Origin: Roseiarcus sp963787135
GTDB taxonomy: Bacteria > Pseudomonadota > Alphaproteobacteria > Rhizobiales > Beijerinckiaceae
NCBI GenBank assembly: GCA_963787135.1
Contig: CAWBBW010000013.1
Location: 62,001-126,000 of the forward strand
DNA length: 64,000 bases
Direction: 5' to 3'
Position 1 is the stretch's first letter; each line of letters opens with the position of its first letter. The translations under genes were made by a program, and so were the position numbers. Shown here one piece after another: positions 16,730 through 25,749 of this stretch. The notes beneath the pieces were generated by a model that did no database searches, was not told the DNA's origin, and saw nothing but the letters and a program-made list of their open reading frames with translations.

Positions 16730-16993
16730 GCCGCCCGAGGCTTCGTCCTCAGCTGGCGGTTGCACGAATATCAGTGGGCTACGGTGCCACTTCCGCGCGC
16801 GGATTCCATGATTTCAATGGCTTGCGGCGCCATTCATGGTCCATTGGTCCATTTTCCATTCCATTTTCCATTCCGGCGTCCGTTCCCCGCAAATGCGGGC
16901 TATAACACCTATCGGCCATGTCTAATATCTTTCTTTGCCCGCGCAGAGTTTGAACGCGGATCGACGGAATTCGAATTTTCCACAAGGCCGGTC

Positions 16994-18034
16994 CTAGACT
17001 CGCGGGACCGGCTTAGGGGCCGAGCCGCCAAGCAAGTCCGAGATCCATCGGGTCGAGGGATAGTGAGCACAAAAAGTCAGTGCGGCGATGGCGATCGGTA
17101 CGCCGATGAAGGCGCCGAAGAGGCCCCACAAGAAAGTCCAGAAGAAGACGGCGAACAGCATGACGGTCGGCGAGATTGCGAGCGCGCGCCCCGACACGCG
17201 CGGCTCGACATAGCTGCCGACGACGGACTGGATGATGTTGAGGCAGATGAAAACCCCCAGCGCCGCCTGCCATGTGCCGAATTGCGCGATAGCGAGCAGG
17301 GTCGGAAACAGGGTCGCGATGAACGGGCCGATGACAGGGATGTAGTTCAGCGCGAATGCGATGACCCCCCATTCCACCGCAAATTGCAGCCCCACCGCAA
17401 ACGTAAAGGCGCCGATGAGCGTGCCGGTCAACAGACTCATCGACGTCCGCACTTCGACATATCTGCGGAATTTGTGCGCCGTGTCCGCCGACGCGACGAG
17501 GAGACTTTGGGCGGTTTCCGGCTTGAGAAAGGCCCGCACCCTGCCGTGAATGTCGTCGACCTCGATCAGCCCCATGATCACGTAGAGGAGCGTGATGACC
17601 CAAAAACTCAGGGTCGTGTTGACCCGGCCTGTGATCTGCTGTGCGCTTCGCAACATCCAGTCGACATTGAAATGCTGGGCCCACAGTCCCGCGACCGAAA
17701 TTCCGTGTCCATCGAGCCACACGACAACCGCTTCGTAGATCGCCTGGTAGCGGCTCGCGTCGGCAATCAGCGACCGCCCTACCCTGCCGAAGCCCCAAAC
17801 CACCAGCGAAGCCAAGCCGAGCATGACAAAGACCGCAACCGTCATCGTGATCAAAAGCGCGATCAGCGCAGGCATCCGCGCCTGCAGCCAATGCTGCATC
17901 GGCCAGACGAGCGCGATGATGAAGAACGCAAGCGCAAGCGGCGCGAACACGGCGCTCGCCTGATAGGCGGCTGCCGCAATCGCCACCGCGGCGATGAGCG
18001 CTACCGAAGTTTTGAGGGTCGAGTCAGACGCCAT
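16994..18034 (-). CDS. AI-2E family transporter
   Basis: A protein of about 346 aa with eight predicted membrane helices, of the AI-2E/PerM family of transporters and antiporters. LNYIPVIGPFIATLFPTLLAI is the diagnostic string before the last helices. An N-terminal amphipathic pair of helices is followed by a soluble loop (ASRYQAIYEAVVVW) and a C-terminal bundle. The start is set at ATG 18034 (MASDSTLKTSVALI); an upstream in-frame ATG at 18121 adds a non-conserved Arg-rich stretch. Substrates range from autoinducer-2 to sodium/proton exchange, so the role here is open. Confidence 0.88.
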   Translation of the reverse strand: MASDSTLKTSVALIAAVAIAAAAYQASAVFAPLALAFFIIALVWPMQHWLQARMPALIALLITMTVAVFVMLGLASLVVWGFGRVGRSLIADASRYQAIYEAVVVWLDGHGISVAGLWAQHFNVDWMLRSAQQITGRVNTTLSFWVITLLYVIMGLIEVDDIHGRVRAFLKPETAQSLLVASADTAHKFRRYVEVRTSMSLLTGTLIGAFTFAVGLQFAVEWGVIAFALNYIPVIGPFIATLFPTLLAIAQFGTWQAALGVFICLNIIQSVVGSYVEPRVSGRALAISPTVMLFAVFFWTFLWGLFGAFIGVPIAIAALTFCAHYPSTRWISDLLGGSAPKPVPRV

Positions 18035-18143
18035 TCGCCAAGGTCCCTCGCCAAGGTCGCCCGCGCGCCAGCCACGGCGGAAGCCTGCGGCCGGGATGGA
18101 GCGCAGGGCGCAGCGTCCCATAGCGCGAATGCCGGCGAGAGTG

Positions 18144-18443
18144 CTATCCTCGGACGTCCTTTAGCAGCGCCTCGGCGATCGCCTGCCATTCCTCATCGAG
18201 CGGCGTCCTGCAGACAGGCTTCTTCGCGCGGCGGTACCAGTAGGCGGCGTTGCCGGAATCGCCCTCCTTGCGGTGCAGATAGGCGTGCACCCAGTCGCCG
18301 GCGCCGCCCTCGTCGGCTTGCGCGGCGTCGTGCGCGCCGTCCCAGTCGCCCTTCGCGTCGAGCCAGAGGGCGCGCTGGGCGTGGCTCAAGGCCGCCGGAG
18401 GCTCAGCGGCGGTGAGCGAGGCGCGGAAGGCCGGCAGGTCCAT
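18144..18443 (-). CDS. Conserved hypothetical protein (TPR-like repeat)
   Basis: A 99-aa soluble protein. ALSHAQRALWLDAKGDWDGAH and GDWVHAYLHRKEGDSGNAAYW resemble tetratricopeptide helices, and the C-terminus has WYRRAKKPVCRTPLDEEWQAIA. Small proteins of this form are widespread in alphaproteobacteria without known function. It is 8 bases from the LysE-family gene on the same strand and probably shares its transcript. Confidence 0.8.
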   Translation of the reverse strand: MDLPAFRASLTAAEPPAALSHAQRALWLDAKGDWDGAHDAAQADEGGAGDWVHAYLHRKEGDSGNAAYWYRRAKKPVCRTPLDEEWQAIAEALLKDVRG

Positions 18444-18451
18444 GGGTCCTC

Positions 18452-19096
18452 CTATTTCGCTTCGCTCCAGACGAGCCTCGCCGCGAACGCGCTCATCAGC
18501 GCGGCGAAGGCGTAGTCGAAGAGGCGCAGCGCGCGGGGATTGGCCCTGGCCTCAGCGACGAACCGCGCGGCGACGAGGATCACCGCCGCATTGACAAGCG
18601 TGGTGATGGCGATGAAGCCGAAGCCGAGCACGAACAGTTTCGCGCTCGCATGCGGATCATGCGCGTCGATGAACTGCGGCAGGAAGGTCACGAAGAAGAT
18701 CACGATTTTCGGGTTGGTCAGATTGATGAGGAGGCCAGCCCAAAAGGCGCCGCCGATCCCGCCCGCCGCGGCGCCGCGATGTTGGATTTTCAAAGCCGTT
18801 CCGCGCCGGATCGCTGCATAGGCCAGCCAAAGGAGATAGACCGCGCCCGCGATCTTCACGATCTCGTAAGCGTCGGCCGAGGCGGCGAGCAAAGCAGAGA
18901 GGCCGAGCGCGGCGGCGATCGTATGGACAACGAGGCCCGCATTCGCCCCCGCCTGGGCGGCGAAACCTTGTGCGCGTCCGCCACTCAGAGTGCGCGAGAG
19001 AAAGAGCGCCATGTCCGCGCCGGGAGTCGCGGCCAGAAGGAGGCAGGCCAGGAGATAGCCCACGGCCAGCGAAGGGCTCGGAAAGAACGAAAACAT
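18452..19096 (-). CDS. LysE family translocator (RhtB-like exporter)
   Basis: A protein of about 214 aa with six membrane helices, of the LysE/RhtB amino-acid exporter family. ATPGADMALFLSRTLSGGRAQGFAAQAGANAGL is the family's signature region (ATPGP in canonical members) and FWAGLLINLTNPKIVIFFVTFLPQF is the second. Members export lysine, homoserine, threonine or other amino acids; the substrate here is unknown. ATG at 19096 is preferred over GTG at 19102, two codons upstream. Confidence 0.92.
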   Translation of the reverse strand: MFSFFPSPSLAVGYLLACLLLAATPGADMALFLSRTLSGGRAQGFAAQAGANAGLVVHTIAAALGLSALLAASADAYEIVKIAGAVYLLWLAYAAIRRGTALKIQHRGAAAGGIGGAFWAGLLINLTNPKIVIFFVTFLPQFIDAHDPHASAKLFVLGFGFIAITTLVNAAVILVAARFVAEARANPRALRLFDYAFAALMSAFAARLVWSEAK

Positions 19097-19216
19097 GGCC
19101 ACCGGGAACGTGGCGCCAAAGACGGTTCAGGTCAAAATCGCCTTCCGTCCCGCTGGACGGTTTGGGCTTCCACGTCTCTCGACCCGGCGCGGCGCGGCTT
19201 TGCTATAAGAGGCGCA

Positions 19217-20101
19217 ATGGCCAGAATCAAAATCGTCCATACGACCGAATATCACTACCGAAGTCCTGTCGGGCTCGCGCGCCATCGCCTGATGCTGCGG
19301 CCGGACGACAGCCACGATCTGAGGCTCCACGAAGCGTTTCTCGAGGTCGATCCCCAGCCCTCCCTGATCCATTGGGCGCACGACGCCTACGACAATTCGA
19401 TCTGCTTGCTCGAATGGCCCGCGAGCCTGCGCGCCGAGCGGCTCAGAATCGTCTCGACCCTCGATCTCACGCATCACCCTGATGGGCCACCTGCCCCGGT
19501 CTATGCCCTCGATCCCAGCGCCGAGGCGTTCCCCTTCAGTTACGACCTCGAAGATTTCCCCGACGTCGCCCGGCTTGCCGAGCGGCAACTGAGGGATCCC
19601 GACCGGACCGTTCATGCTTGGGCGCGTCGCTTCGTCGCCGACGTGCGCAACGCCCGTACGCTCCCGGTGCTCGAGGCGATGACCCACGCGATCAAGGCCG
19701 AGTTCCGCTATGAGGCGAGGCACGCGGAAGGCACCCAGACGGCGGCCGAGACGCTCGCGCTCGGCGCCGGGACCTGCCGCGACTTCGCGGTCTTGATGAT
19801 GGAGGCCGTGCGGAGTTTCGGCGTCGCGGCGCGCTTCGTCACCGGCTATCTCTATGAAGATACGTCCGGGACGACGCGCGGCGGCGGCAGCACCCACGCC
19901 TGGTGCAGCGTCTATCTGCCGGGCGCGGGCTGGGTCGAATATGATCCGACCAACGGGCTGATTGCGGGCGCGAACCTCATCCGCGTCGGCATGACGCGCA
20001 GCGCCGCGCAAGCGATCCCCGTGGCGGGCGGCTATGTCGGCGCAGCCGGCGACGCCGATGGCCTCTACGTCGACGTTGCGGTCACGGGAGCGCGGTCCTG
20101 A
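19217..20101 (+). CDS. Transglutaminase-like cysteine protease family protein
   Basis: A 294-aa protein with the bacterial transglutaminase N-terminal domain (KIVHTTEYHYRSPVGLARHRLML) and a transglutaminase core. The catalytic triad is visible: Cys in GAGTCRDFAVLMMEA, His in STHAWCSVYLPG and Asp in VEYDPTNG. Family members are predicted cysteine proteases or amidases. Start ATG 19217; the longer frame upstream is a shadow of the LysE gene. A glutaminase gene follows 34 bases downstream. Confidence 0.92.
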   Translation: MARIKIVHTTEYHYRSPVGLARHRLMLRPDDSHDLRLHEAFLEVDPQPSLIHWAHDAYDNSICLLEWPASLRAERLRIVSTLDLTHHPDGPPAPVYALDPSAEAFPFSYDLEDFPDVARLAERQLRDPDRTVHAWARRFVADVRNARTLPVLEAMTHAIKAEFRYEARHAEGTQTAAETLALGAGTCRDFAVLMMEAVRSFGVAARFVTGYLYEDTSGTTRGGGSTHAWCSVYLPGAGWVEYDPTNGLIAGANLIRVGMTRSAAQAIPVAGGYVGAAGDADGLYVDVAVTGARS

Positions 20102-20135
20102 GGCGGCGGACGCGCCATCCGGGAGGGAACCGCCG

Positions 20136-21134
20136 ATGAGACCCGGCGGCGCGAGTGCCACGTCCGCCGGCTACGTCTCGACCGGCCATCTTCCGGCGCC
20201 CGAGACGGTCGCGGCCCTCGTCGCCGAGGCGTTCGAGCGGTTCCGCGCCAATACGGAGGGAGCGGTCTCCGACGTCTACCCCTCCCTCGCCCGCGCGCCC
20301 GCGGATCTTCTCGGCCTCTGCGTCGCCGGCGCGAACGGCGCGATTCATGCCGCCGGCGACTGGGACGTCCCCTTCACCATCATGAGCGTGTCGAAGCCGT
20401 TCGTCTTCGCGCTGGTCTGCGACGTCATCGGTCCCGACGCCGCGCGCGAAAAAATCGGCGTCAACGCGACCGGCCTGCCCTTCAACGCGCTCAGCGCCCT
20501 CGAGCGCGACCCCAACGGCTGCACCAATCCGATGGTCAATCCGGGCGCCATCGTTACGACGAGCCTCGCCCCCGGCGCGACGGTCGACGAACGCTGGAGG
20601 TTCCTGCTCGATGGGCTTTCGCGCTTTGCGGGACGAGCGCTCGCGCTCGACGAAGAGATCCTGGACTGCGCGCTTAGAAGCAATGCGCGCAATCGGGCGA
20701 TCGGCCAGCTGTTGCAAAGCTACGGGCTGATCGATGGCGACCCCGCCGAGGCGGTCGAGCTCTATACGCGGCAGTGCTCGCTCGTCGTGACGGCCAGGGA
20801 TCTCGCCGTCATGGGCGCGACGCTCGCCGACGGCGGGGTCAACCCGCTGACGAAGATCCGTGTGATCGATCTGGAGAGCGTAAAGCGAGCGCTCGCCGTC
20901 ATGGCGACGGCCGGGCTCTACGAGACGTCCGGGGATTGGCTCTATGACGTCGGCCTGCCGGGGAAGAGCGGAATCGCCGGCGGAATCGTCGCCGTCTCGC
21001 CCGGCAAAGGCGCGCTGGGCGCTTTCGCGCCGCGGCTCGACGCGTCGGGAAACAGCGTCAAAGGGCGCCTCGCGGCCGGCTTTCTTTCAAAGGCGCTTGG
21101 CCTCAGCCTGTTTGCCTCCGAGGCCGCGCCATGA
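20136..21134 (+). CDS. glsA: Glutaminase A
   Basis: A 332-aa beta-lactamase-fold glutaminase converting glutamine to glutamate and ammonia. The catalytic Ser-Lys pair is in IMSVSKPFVF; NPMVNPGAIVTT, NRAIGQLLQSYG and YTRQCSLVVTARDLAVMGATLADGG are diagnostic for the family, and GLPGKSGIAGGIVAVSP closes the pocket. ATG 20136 has a strong GGGAGGGA ribosome site; an in-frame ATG at 20034 lies inside the transglutaminase gene. The next gene is a sodium/glutamate symporter, so product and transport are linked. Confidence 0.95.
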   Translation: MRPGGASATSAGYVSTGHLPAPETVAALVAEAFERFRANTEGAVSDVYPSLARAPADLLGLCVAGANGAIHAAGDWDVPFTIMSVSKPFVFALVCDVIGPDAAREKIGVNATGLPFNALSALERDPNGCTNPMVNPGAIVTTSLAPGATVDERWRFLLDGLSRFAGRALALDEEILDCALRSNARNRAIGQLLQSYGLIDGDPAEAVELYTRQCSLVVTARDLAVMGATLADGGVNPLTKIRVIDLESVKRALAVMATAGLYETSGDWLYDVGLPGKSGIAGGIVAVSPGKGALGAFAPRLDASGNSVKGRLAAGFLSKALGLSLFASEAAP

Positions 21135-21252
21135 TTGATACCGGATCGAGTTTGAGCCGGCGGGAATCTGTAGTCGCGATCGCTGATCGCGGCTACGCGG
21201 TCAACGACCGCGTCTACAAAGCCGGCGCACGATGTCGGGAGACGGGGGCGCA

Positions 21253-22458
21253 ATGTCGTCGGTTCAAGTTCCCGGGCTCCTGAGCTTTACCATCGCGATC
21301 CTCGTGTTCTTCATCGGCGCCGGCCTCAACCGGGCGATCAAGCCGCTGCAGACCTGGAACATCCCGGAGGCCGTGACCGGGGGGCTGCTCGCCGCCGCGG
21401 CGACGCTGATCGTCTATGTCGTGTTTCGCGTCGAGGTGAGCTTCTCGCTCGAGGCGCGCGACATGCTGCTGCTCTATTTCTTCACCGGCATCGGCCTCAA
21501 CGCCAAGCTCGAAGACCTGATTTCCGGCGGCCGGCCCTTCCTCGTCCTGCTGGCGCTCACGCTCGTCTATCTCGTGATCCAGAACCTGATCGCGGCCGGC
21601 GGCGTCGCGGCGCTCCATCTTCCGGCTGGCATGACGCCGCTCCTCGGCTCGGCCGCGCTGATCGGCGGGCACGGCACGACCATCGCCTGGGCGCCGATCA
21701 TCGCCGACCGGTTCGGCCTAGGCAACGCGCTCGAGGTCGGAATCGCGACGGCGACGCTGGGCCTCGTGGTCGCAAGTCTCGTCGGCGGTCCGATCGCCGG
21801 CTTCCTCATCCGTCGTCACGCTCTGGCCGGACCTGCCGAGCCGGACCCGGTGGTCGGCGTTCCGGACGATCCGGCCGACGTAGAGGCCGACGACATAAAC
21901 CACATCGCCTTGCTGCGCGCGCTGCTCGTTCTCAACGTCGTGATCCTGATCGGATTCGCGCTGCAAGACATCGTCGGCGAAAGCCGCATCAAGCTGCCGC
22001 TGTTCGTGATCTGCCTGCTCGTCGGGATCGTGCTCACCAACACGGTTCCGCGGGTCCTTCCGGCGATGCGATGGCCGACCCGGACACGTGCGCTGGCGCT
22101 CATTTCCGATCTTTCCCTCAACGTCTTCCTGGCCATGTCGCTGATGAGCATGCAGCTCTGGACGCTCGGCGGGCTCGGGCTCGCGCTGGTCGCGGTGCTC
22201 GCGGTCCAGACGCTCGCGGCGGTCGCCTATATCGTGCTGGCCGTCTTTCCGCTGATGGGCCGGAACTACGAAGCGGCAGTCATTTCGGCCGGGTTCAGCG
22301 GCATCTCGCTCGGCGCGACCCCGACCGCGATCGCCAATATGACGGCGGTGACGAAACTGCACGGCGCCTGCGCAAGGGCTTTCATCATCCTGCCGCTGGT
22401 GTCGGCTTTCTTCATCGACATCGCCAACGCGATCGCCATCGGCTTGCTCGTCCGCTGA
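21253..22458 (+). CDS. gltS: Sodium/glutamate symporter
   Basis: A protein of about 401 aa with ten or more membrane helices, of the GltS family (Na+:glutamate import). GGLLAAAATLIV, GIGLNAK, LIGGHGTTIAWAPI and SAGFSGISLGATPTAIANM are family motifs, the last two forming the repeated re-entrant hairpins. A charged central loop (PVVGVPDDPADVEADDIN) separates the two halves. ATG 21253 is chosen because GGGAGACGGGGG precedes it; ATG 21232 is also in frame. It follows glsA by about 120 bases on the same strand. Confidence 0.93.
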   Translation: MSSVQVPGLLSFTIAILVFFIGAGLNRAIKPLQTWNIPEAVTGGLLAAAATLIVYVVFRVEVSFSLEARDMLLLYFFTGIGLNAKLEDLISGGRPFLVLLALTLVYLVIQNLIAAGGVAALHLPAGMTPLLGSAALIGGHGTTIAWAPIIADRFGLGNALEVGIATATLGLVVASLVGGPIAGFLIRRHALAGPAEPDPVVGVPDDPADVEADDINHIALLRALLVLNVVILIGFALQDIVGESRIKLPLFVICLLVGIVLTNTVPRVLPAMRWPTRTRALALISDLSLNVFLAMSLMSMQLWTLGGLGLALVAVLAVQTLAAVAYIVLAVFPLMGRNYEAAVISAGFSGISLGATPTAIANMTAVTKLHGACARAFIILPLVSAFFIDIANAIAIGLLVR

Positions 22459-22546
22459 GCAGAGTCTCACGGGCCGGCTAACCGGACGCGCAGCAGATCG
22501 GAGCGGGGATGGGTCTTTGTGTTTCAGGCGTAGGGCGCGCTTCGCC

Positions 22547-23461
22547 TCAGCCGCGCTTCATCGCCGCCTCGACCTCTGCGCGGCGCGGCAGCGGCGCGAC
22601 CGCGCCGTAACCGAGCGTCGAGAGACTTGCGGCGATATTGGCGAAACGTGCGGCTGCGAACGGATCGGCGGCGCGCACGAATTCGGCGAGAAACGCGCCG
22701 TCGAAACAGTCGCCCGCTCCGGTCGCGTCGACCGCCTTGACCTTTTGCGGGTAAATGCGCTCCCGCCCGCTTGCGGTCGCGACGAGCGCTCCCGCCTTGC
22801 CCATCTTCACCACCGCGACGCGCGCGCCAAGCCCGAGGTAAAAGTCGGCGACCGCGTCGGGATCGCGCAGCGACGCCAGCGCCTCGGCGTCGTCAAGTCC
22901 AGGGAGCGCAATGTCGCATGAGCGCATCGCCTCGTGAATGATCGAGCGCGCCCGGCGGAGCGGCCAGAGCTTGAGCCGCAGATTTGGATCGTAGGAGACG
23001 AGGCGCCCGGCCGCATGCGCAATGTCGATGGCCGCGAAAACGGCGTCGGCGGCGGAGGACGAGATCGCCTGGCTGATGCCGGAGAGGTGGAGGATTTTCG
23101 TCTCGCGGATGCGGTCGACCGGTAAGTCCTGCTCGCCGATCCGGCTCGCCGCGGAGCCTGCGCGCATGTAGGAAAACTCGTGTCCCTCCGGCCCGTGGGT
23201 GACGAAATAGAGCCCGGTATGGGCGCCGCCGTTGACGACGATGCGGCTCGCGTCGACCCCTTCGCGCATCCAGAGCTCGGTCAGCGACTGTCCGAAGCGG
23301 TCGGCGCCGATCGCGGTGAAATAGGACGCGTCGGCGCCCAGCCGCGCGGCCGCGATCATCGCGTTCGACGTGTCGCCGCCGAAGCCCTGAACGAACGGCG
23401 CGCCGTCGCTCGGCTGATTGAGTTCGACCAGCGCCTCGCCGATCGCCAGGAGATCCGACAT
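22547..23461 (-). CDS. PfkB family carbohydrate kinase (2-keto-3-deoxygluconate kinase-like)
   Basis: A 304-aa ribokinase-fold kinase. The N-terminal GFGGDTSNAMIAAARLGA is signature 1 and VDATGAGDCFDGAFLAEF is signature 2 with the catalytic Asp of GAGD. SYMRAGSAASRI and YDPNLRLKLWP match 2-keto-3-deoxygluconate kinases of the Entner-Doudoroff route, and that is the most likely substrate; fructose or another keto-sugar remains possible. ATG 23461 (MSDLLAIGEALVE) is used because the upstream extension is not conserved. Confidence 0.87.
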   Translation of the reverse strand: MSDLLAIGEALVELNQPSDGAPFVQGFGGDTSNAMIAAARLGADASYFTAIGADRFGQSLTELWMREGVDASRIVVNGGAHTGLYFVTHGPEGHEFSYMRAGSAASRIGEQDLPVDRIRETKILHLSGISQAISSSAADAVFAAIDIAHAAGRLVSYDPNLRLKLWPLRRARSIIHEAMRSCDIALPGLDDAEALASLRDPDAVADFYLGLGARVAVVKMGKAGALVATASGRERIYPQKVKAVDATGAGDCFDGAFLAEFVRAADPFAAARFANIAASLSTLGYGAVAPLPRRAEVEAAMKRG

Positions 23462-23498
23462 GCCTACCTCGTTGCGACAGTGAGAAATGAGGAGTGCG

Positions 23499-24233
23499 TC
23501 AAGGCGCCCGCCTCGAATTGCGCCGCGCAAGCGCGTTCAGCGTTTCGACCAGGGAGGAGAAGAACATGGCGGCGTAAATATAGCCCCTTTCGATGTGGAA
23601 GCCGAAGCCGTCGGCGATCAGCGTCATCCCGATCATCAGGAGAAAGCTCAACGCGAGCATGAGCACCGTCGGATTGCGATGGATGAAGCCGGCCAGCGGA
23701 CCCGAGGCGACCATCATCACGCCAACCGCAAAGACGACCGCGATCACCATGATCGGAAACTCGCTCGTCATCCCAACCGCGGTGATAATGCTGTCGACCG
23801 AAAAGACAATGTCGATGAGGACGATCTGGACCAAAGCCGAGCCGACCTCGAGCTTTGCGACCTTCGGCGAGCCGTCGTCCGCCTCGTCCGGATCGACCTT
23901 CTCGTGAATCTCAGTCGTCGCCTTCCACACCAGAAATAACCCGCCTGCCAGCAGCAGCAGGTCTCGCACAGAAAAGGGATGCCCCAGCACGGTCGTTACC
24001 GGTCCGGTGAGGTGCACGATCGCCGCGGCGGAGGCCAGCATCGCAAGGCGGAATATGAGCGCCAGCATGAGGCCAAGGCTGCGCGCGAGCGTCCGCCGGC
24101 TTGCCTCGACGCGGTTAGAAAGCAGCGCGATGAAGACGAGGTTGTCGACCCCGAGCACGACCTCCATCGCGATCAGGGTCGCGAGCGCCGCCCACGAGGC
24201 GGGATCGGCGGCGAGGCGCGCGATTGTGTCCAT
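23499..24233 (-). CDS. TerC family membrane protein
   Basis: A 244-aa integral membrane protein of the TerC/Alx family. The two acidic motifs are clear: EVVLGVDNLVFIALLSNRV near the N-terminus and DIVFSVDSIITAVGMT in the middle, each within a membrane helix and likely to bind metal. TerC-family proteins export manganese or calcium and help metalate secreted proteins. A charged cytosolic loop (HEKVDPDEADDGSPK) separates the halves. It lies 37 bases upstream of the PfkB gene on the same strand. Confidence 0.93.
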   Translation of the reverse strand: MDTIARLAADPASWAALATLIAMEVVLGVDNLVFIALLSNRVEASRRTLARSLGLMLALIFRLAMLASAAAIVHLTGPVTTVLGHPFSVRDLLLLAGGLFLVWKATTEIHEKVDPDEADDGSPKVAKLEVGSALVQIVLIDIVFSVDSIITAVGMTSEFPIMVIAVVFAVGVMMVASGPLAGFIHRNPTVLMLALSFLLMIGMTLIADGFGFHIERGYIYAAMFFSSLVETLNALARRNSRRAP

Positions 24234-24382
24234 GCGGCGCTCCGTTACGTCGCCAGATTGACGTCAGCCCGCCGCAGGCGGCGCTGAGACGCCGTCATAG
24301 AGCACCCGCCGCCGCTTTTCCAAGCGCGCGAGTCGTCAAGCCCGCTGCGCTATACCGGAGCGAAACCGGCGCCCCCCGAAGA

Positions 24383-25015
24383 TCAAGCTTCCGCCGGACC
24401 GGCCCCCACCGCCTGGAGCGCTTCCTCCACTTGTCCCAGCCGTTCCTTGCCCCAAAACATCTCTTTGCCGACGAAGAACGCCGGAAGGCCGAACACGCCG
24501 CGCTCGACGGCTTTCGCCGTGTAGTCGGCGAGCTTCTGTTTGATCGCCTCGGTCTGGGCGAGCGCCATCAGGCTCACGCTGTCGAGCTCGGCAGCATCGA
24601 TGGCGGCCGCGAGGACCTCGGGGTCGTCGAGCTTGAGGCCCTCCTCCCACATACCCTTAAGTCCCATTTCAAGATATTTGGCTTCGTATCCCCGCTCCTG
24701 CGCGCCGACGAGGCCCCGCATCAGCATGAGCGTATTGACCGGGAAATGCGGGTTGAGGCGGAACTTGTCGATCCTGTTCCGGGTCACGAAGCGCCGGATT
24801 TCCAGCATCTCGTATTCGACCTTGCCCTTGACCGGCGCAAAAGCGACCACCGGCGACTGGTTGTTCGACGCTTTGAAGATGCCGCCGAGCAGGCACGGCG
24901 TGATCTCCAGCGTGGCGCCGGTCCGCTGGAGGATCGGCGGCAACGCGCGATACGCCAGATAGACGTTCGGGCTTGCGAAATCGAACAGGAACTCGATCGT
25001 CGCCGTCATCACCAT
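24383..25015 (-). CDS. 2-hydroxychromene-2-carboxylate isomerase (DsbA family)
   Basis: A 210-aa kappa-class glutathione transferase-like protein. FLFDFASPNVYLAYRALPPIL is the N-terminal thioredoxin strand with the catalytic Ser in place of the DsbA Cys, FPVNTLMLMRG the helical insert, and VFGLPAFFVGKEMFWGKERLGQVEEAL the C-terminal cis-Pro loop and helix. The family isomerises 2-hydroxychromene-2-carboxylate in naphthalene degradation but members often have other, glutathione-linked roles. Its start overlaps the end of the SDR gene, so it is the last gene of a three-gene operon. Confidence 0.9.
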   Translation of the reverse strand: MVMTATIEFLFDFASPNVYLAYRALPPILQRTGATLEITPCLLGGIFKASNNQSPVVAFAPVKGKVEYEMLEIRRFVTRNRIDKFRLNPHFPVNTLMLMRGLVGAQERGYEAKYLEMGLKGMWEEGLKLDDPEVLAAAIDAAELDSVSLMALAQTEAIKQKLADYTAKAVERGVFGLPAFFVGKEMFWGKERLGQVEEALQAVGAGPAEA

Positions 25016-25749
25016 GTCTCCGCCCAGGGCCTCAGGTCCATTTCGAACGTCCAGGCGCTGCGCTTCTGGCGATAAAGCCAGACGTAGTTCCTGGCGATCT
25101 CGTCAGGGACGAGAATCTCCTCCCGTTTGAGCTTTTCGGCAGCGTCCGGCATGAGGCCGCGGATGAACTCGCCGTCGATCGCCCCGTCGATGACGACATG
25201 GGCCACATGCACGCCTTTCGGCCCGAGCTCGCGCGCGAGACTCTGCGCCAGCGCCCGCAGGCCGTGCTTGGCGCCGGCGAAGGCCGAAAAGCCGGCGCCG
25301 CCGCGCACGCTCGCAGTCGCGCCGGTGAAGAGGATCGCGCCCCTGCCCCGCGGCGCCATGACGCGCGCCGCCTCGCGGCTGGTCAGGAATCCGGCGAGGC
25401 AGGCCATCTCCCACACCTTGGAATAGACCTGCGTCGTCGTCTCGAGCACGGAGAAGCGAACATTGGCGCCGATATTGAAGACGAGGACTTCGATCGGGCC
25501 GAAGGATTTTTCGACGGTTGCGATGAACGCAGCGACGTCGGCTTCGTTGCGCGCGTCGAGGCCGAAGGCGTGCGCTTCGCCGCCCTCGGCGCGGATGCGC
25601 TGCGCCAGCGCCTCCAGCGCCTCCGTGTGGCGCGGCCGCCGCGTCACGCAGACAGCGAGCCCTTCGCGGGCGAAGGCGCGCGCGATCGCGCCGCCAAGCC
25701 CCTCGCCCGCCCCGATCACCACGCAGACGCCCCGCCGCGCTTCGCTCAT
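25009..25749 (-). CDS. SDR family oxidoreductase
   Basis: A 246-aa short-chain dehydrogenase. The cofactor site VVIGAGEGLGGAIARAFAREG is a variant of TGxxxGxG, and NIGAN stands in for NAG. The usual catalytic Tyr-x3-Lys is altered: GFSAFAGAKHGL keeps the Lys but has Phe/Ala where Tyr is expected, so activity is uncertain. Start ATG 25749 overlaps the stop of the preceding gene as ATGA. It lies between the ether-lipid-type fusion gene and the isomerase; a joint pathway is inferred from the overlaps only. Confidence 0.87.
   Translation of the reverse strand: MSEARRGVCVVIGAGEGLGGAIARAFAREGLAVCVTRRPRHTEALEALAQRIRAEGGEAHAFGLDARNEADVAAFIATVEKSFGPIEVLVFNIGANVRFSVLETTTQVYSKVWEMACLAGFLTSREAARVMAPRGRGAILFTGATASVRGGAGFSAFAGAKHGLRALAQSLARELGPKGVHVAHVVIDGAIDGEFIRGLMPDAAEKLKREEILVPDEIARNYVWLYRQKRSAWTFEMDLRPWAETW

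Noticed and set aside
18650..19216. Long upstream extension of the transglutaminase gene, running over the LysE gene
   Set aside because: The extension is the antisense of the LysE-family gene; the conserved domain starts at ATG 19217.
21718..22470. 250-residue frame opposite gltS, rich in Arg, Asp and His
   Set aside because: It is an antisense shadow of gltS with the typical low-complexity composition of such frames in GC-rich DNA.
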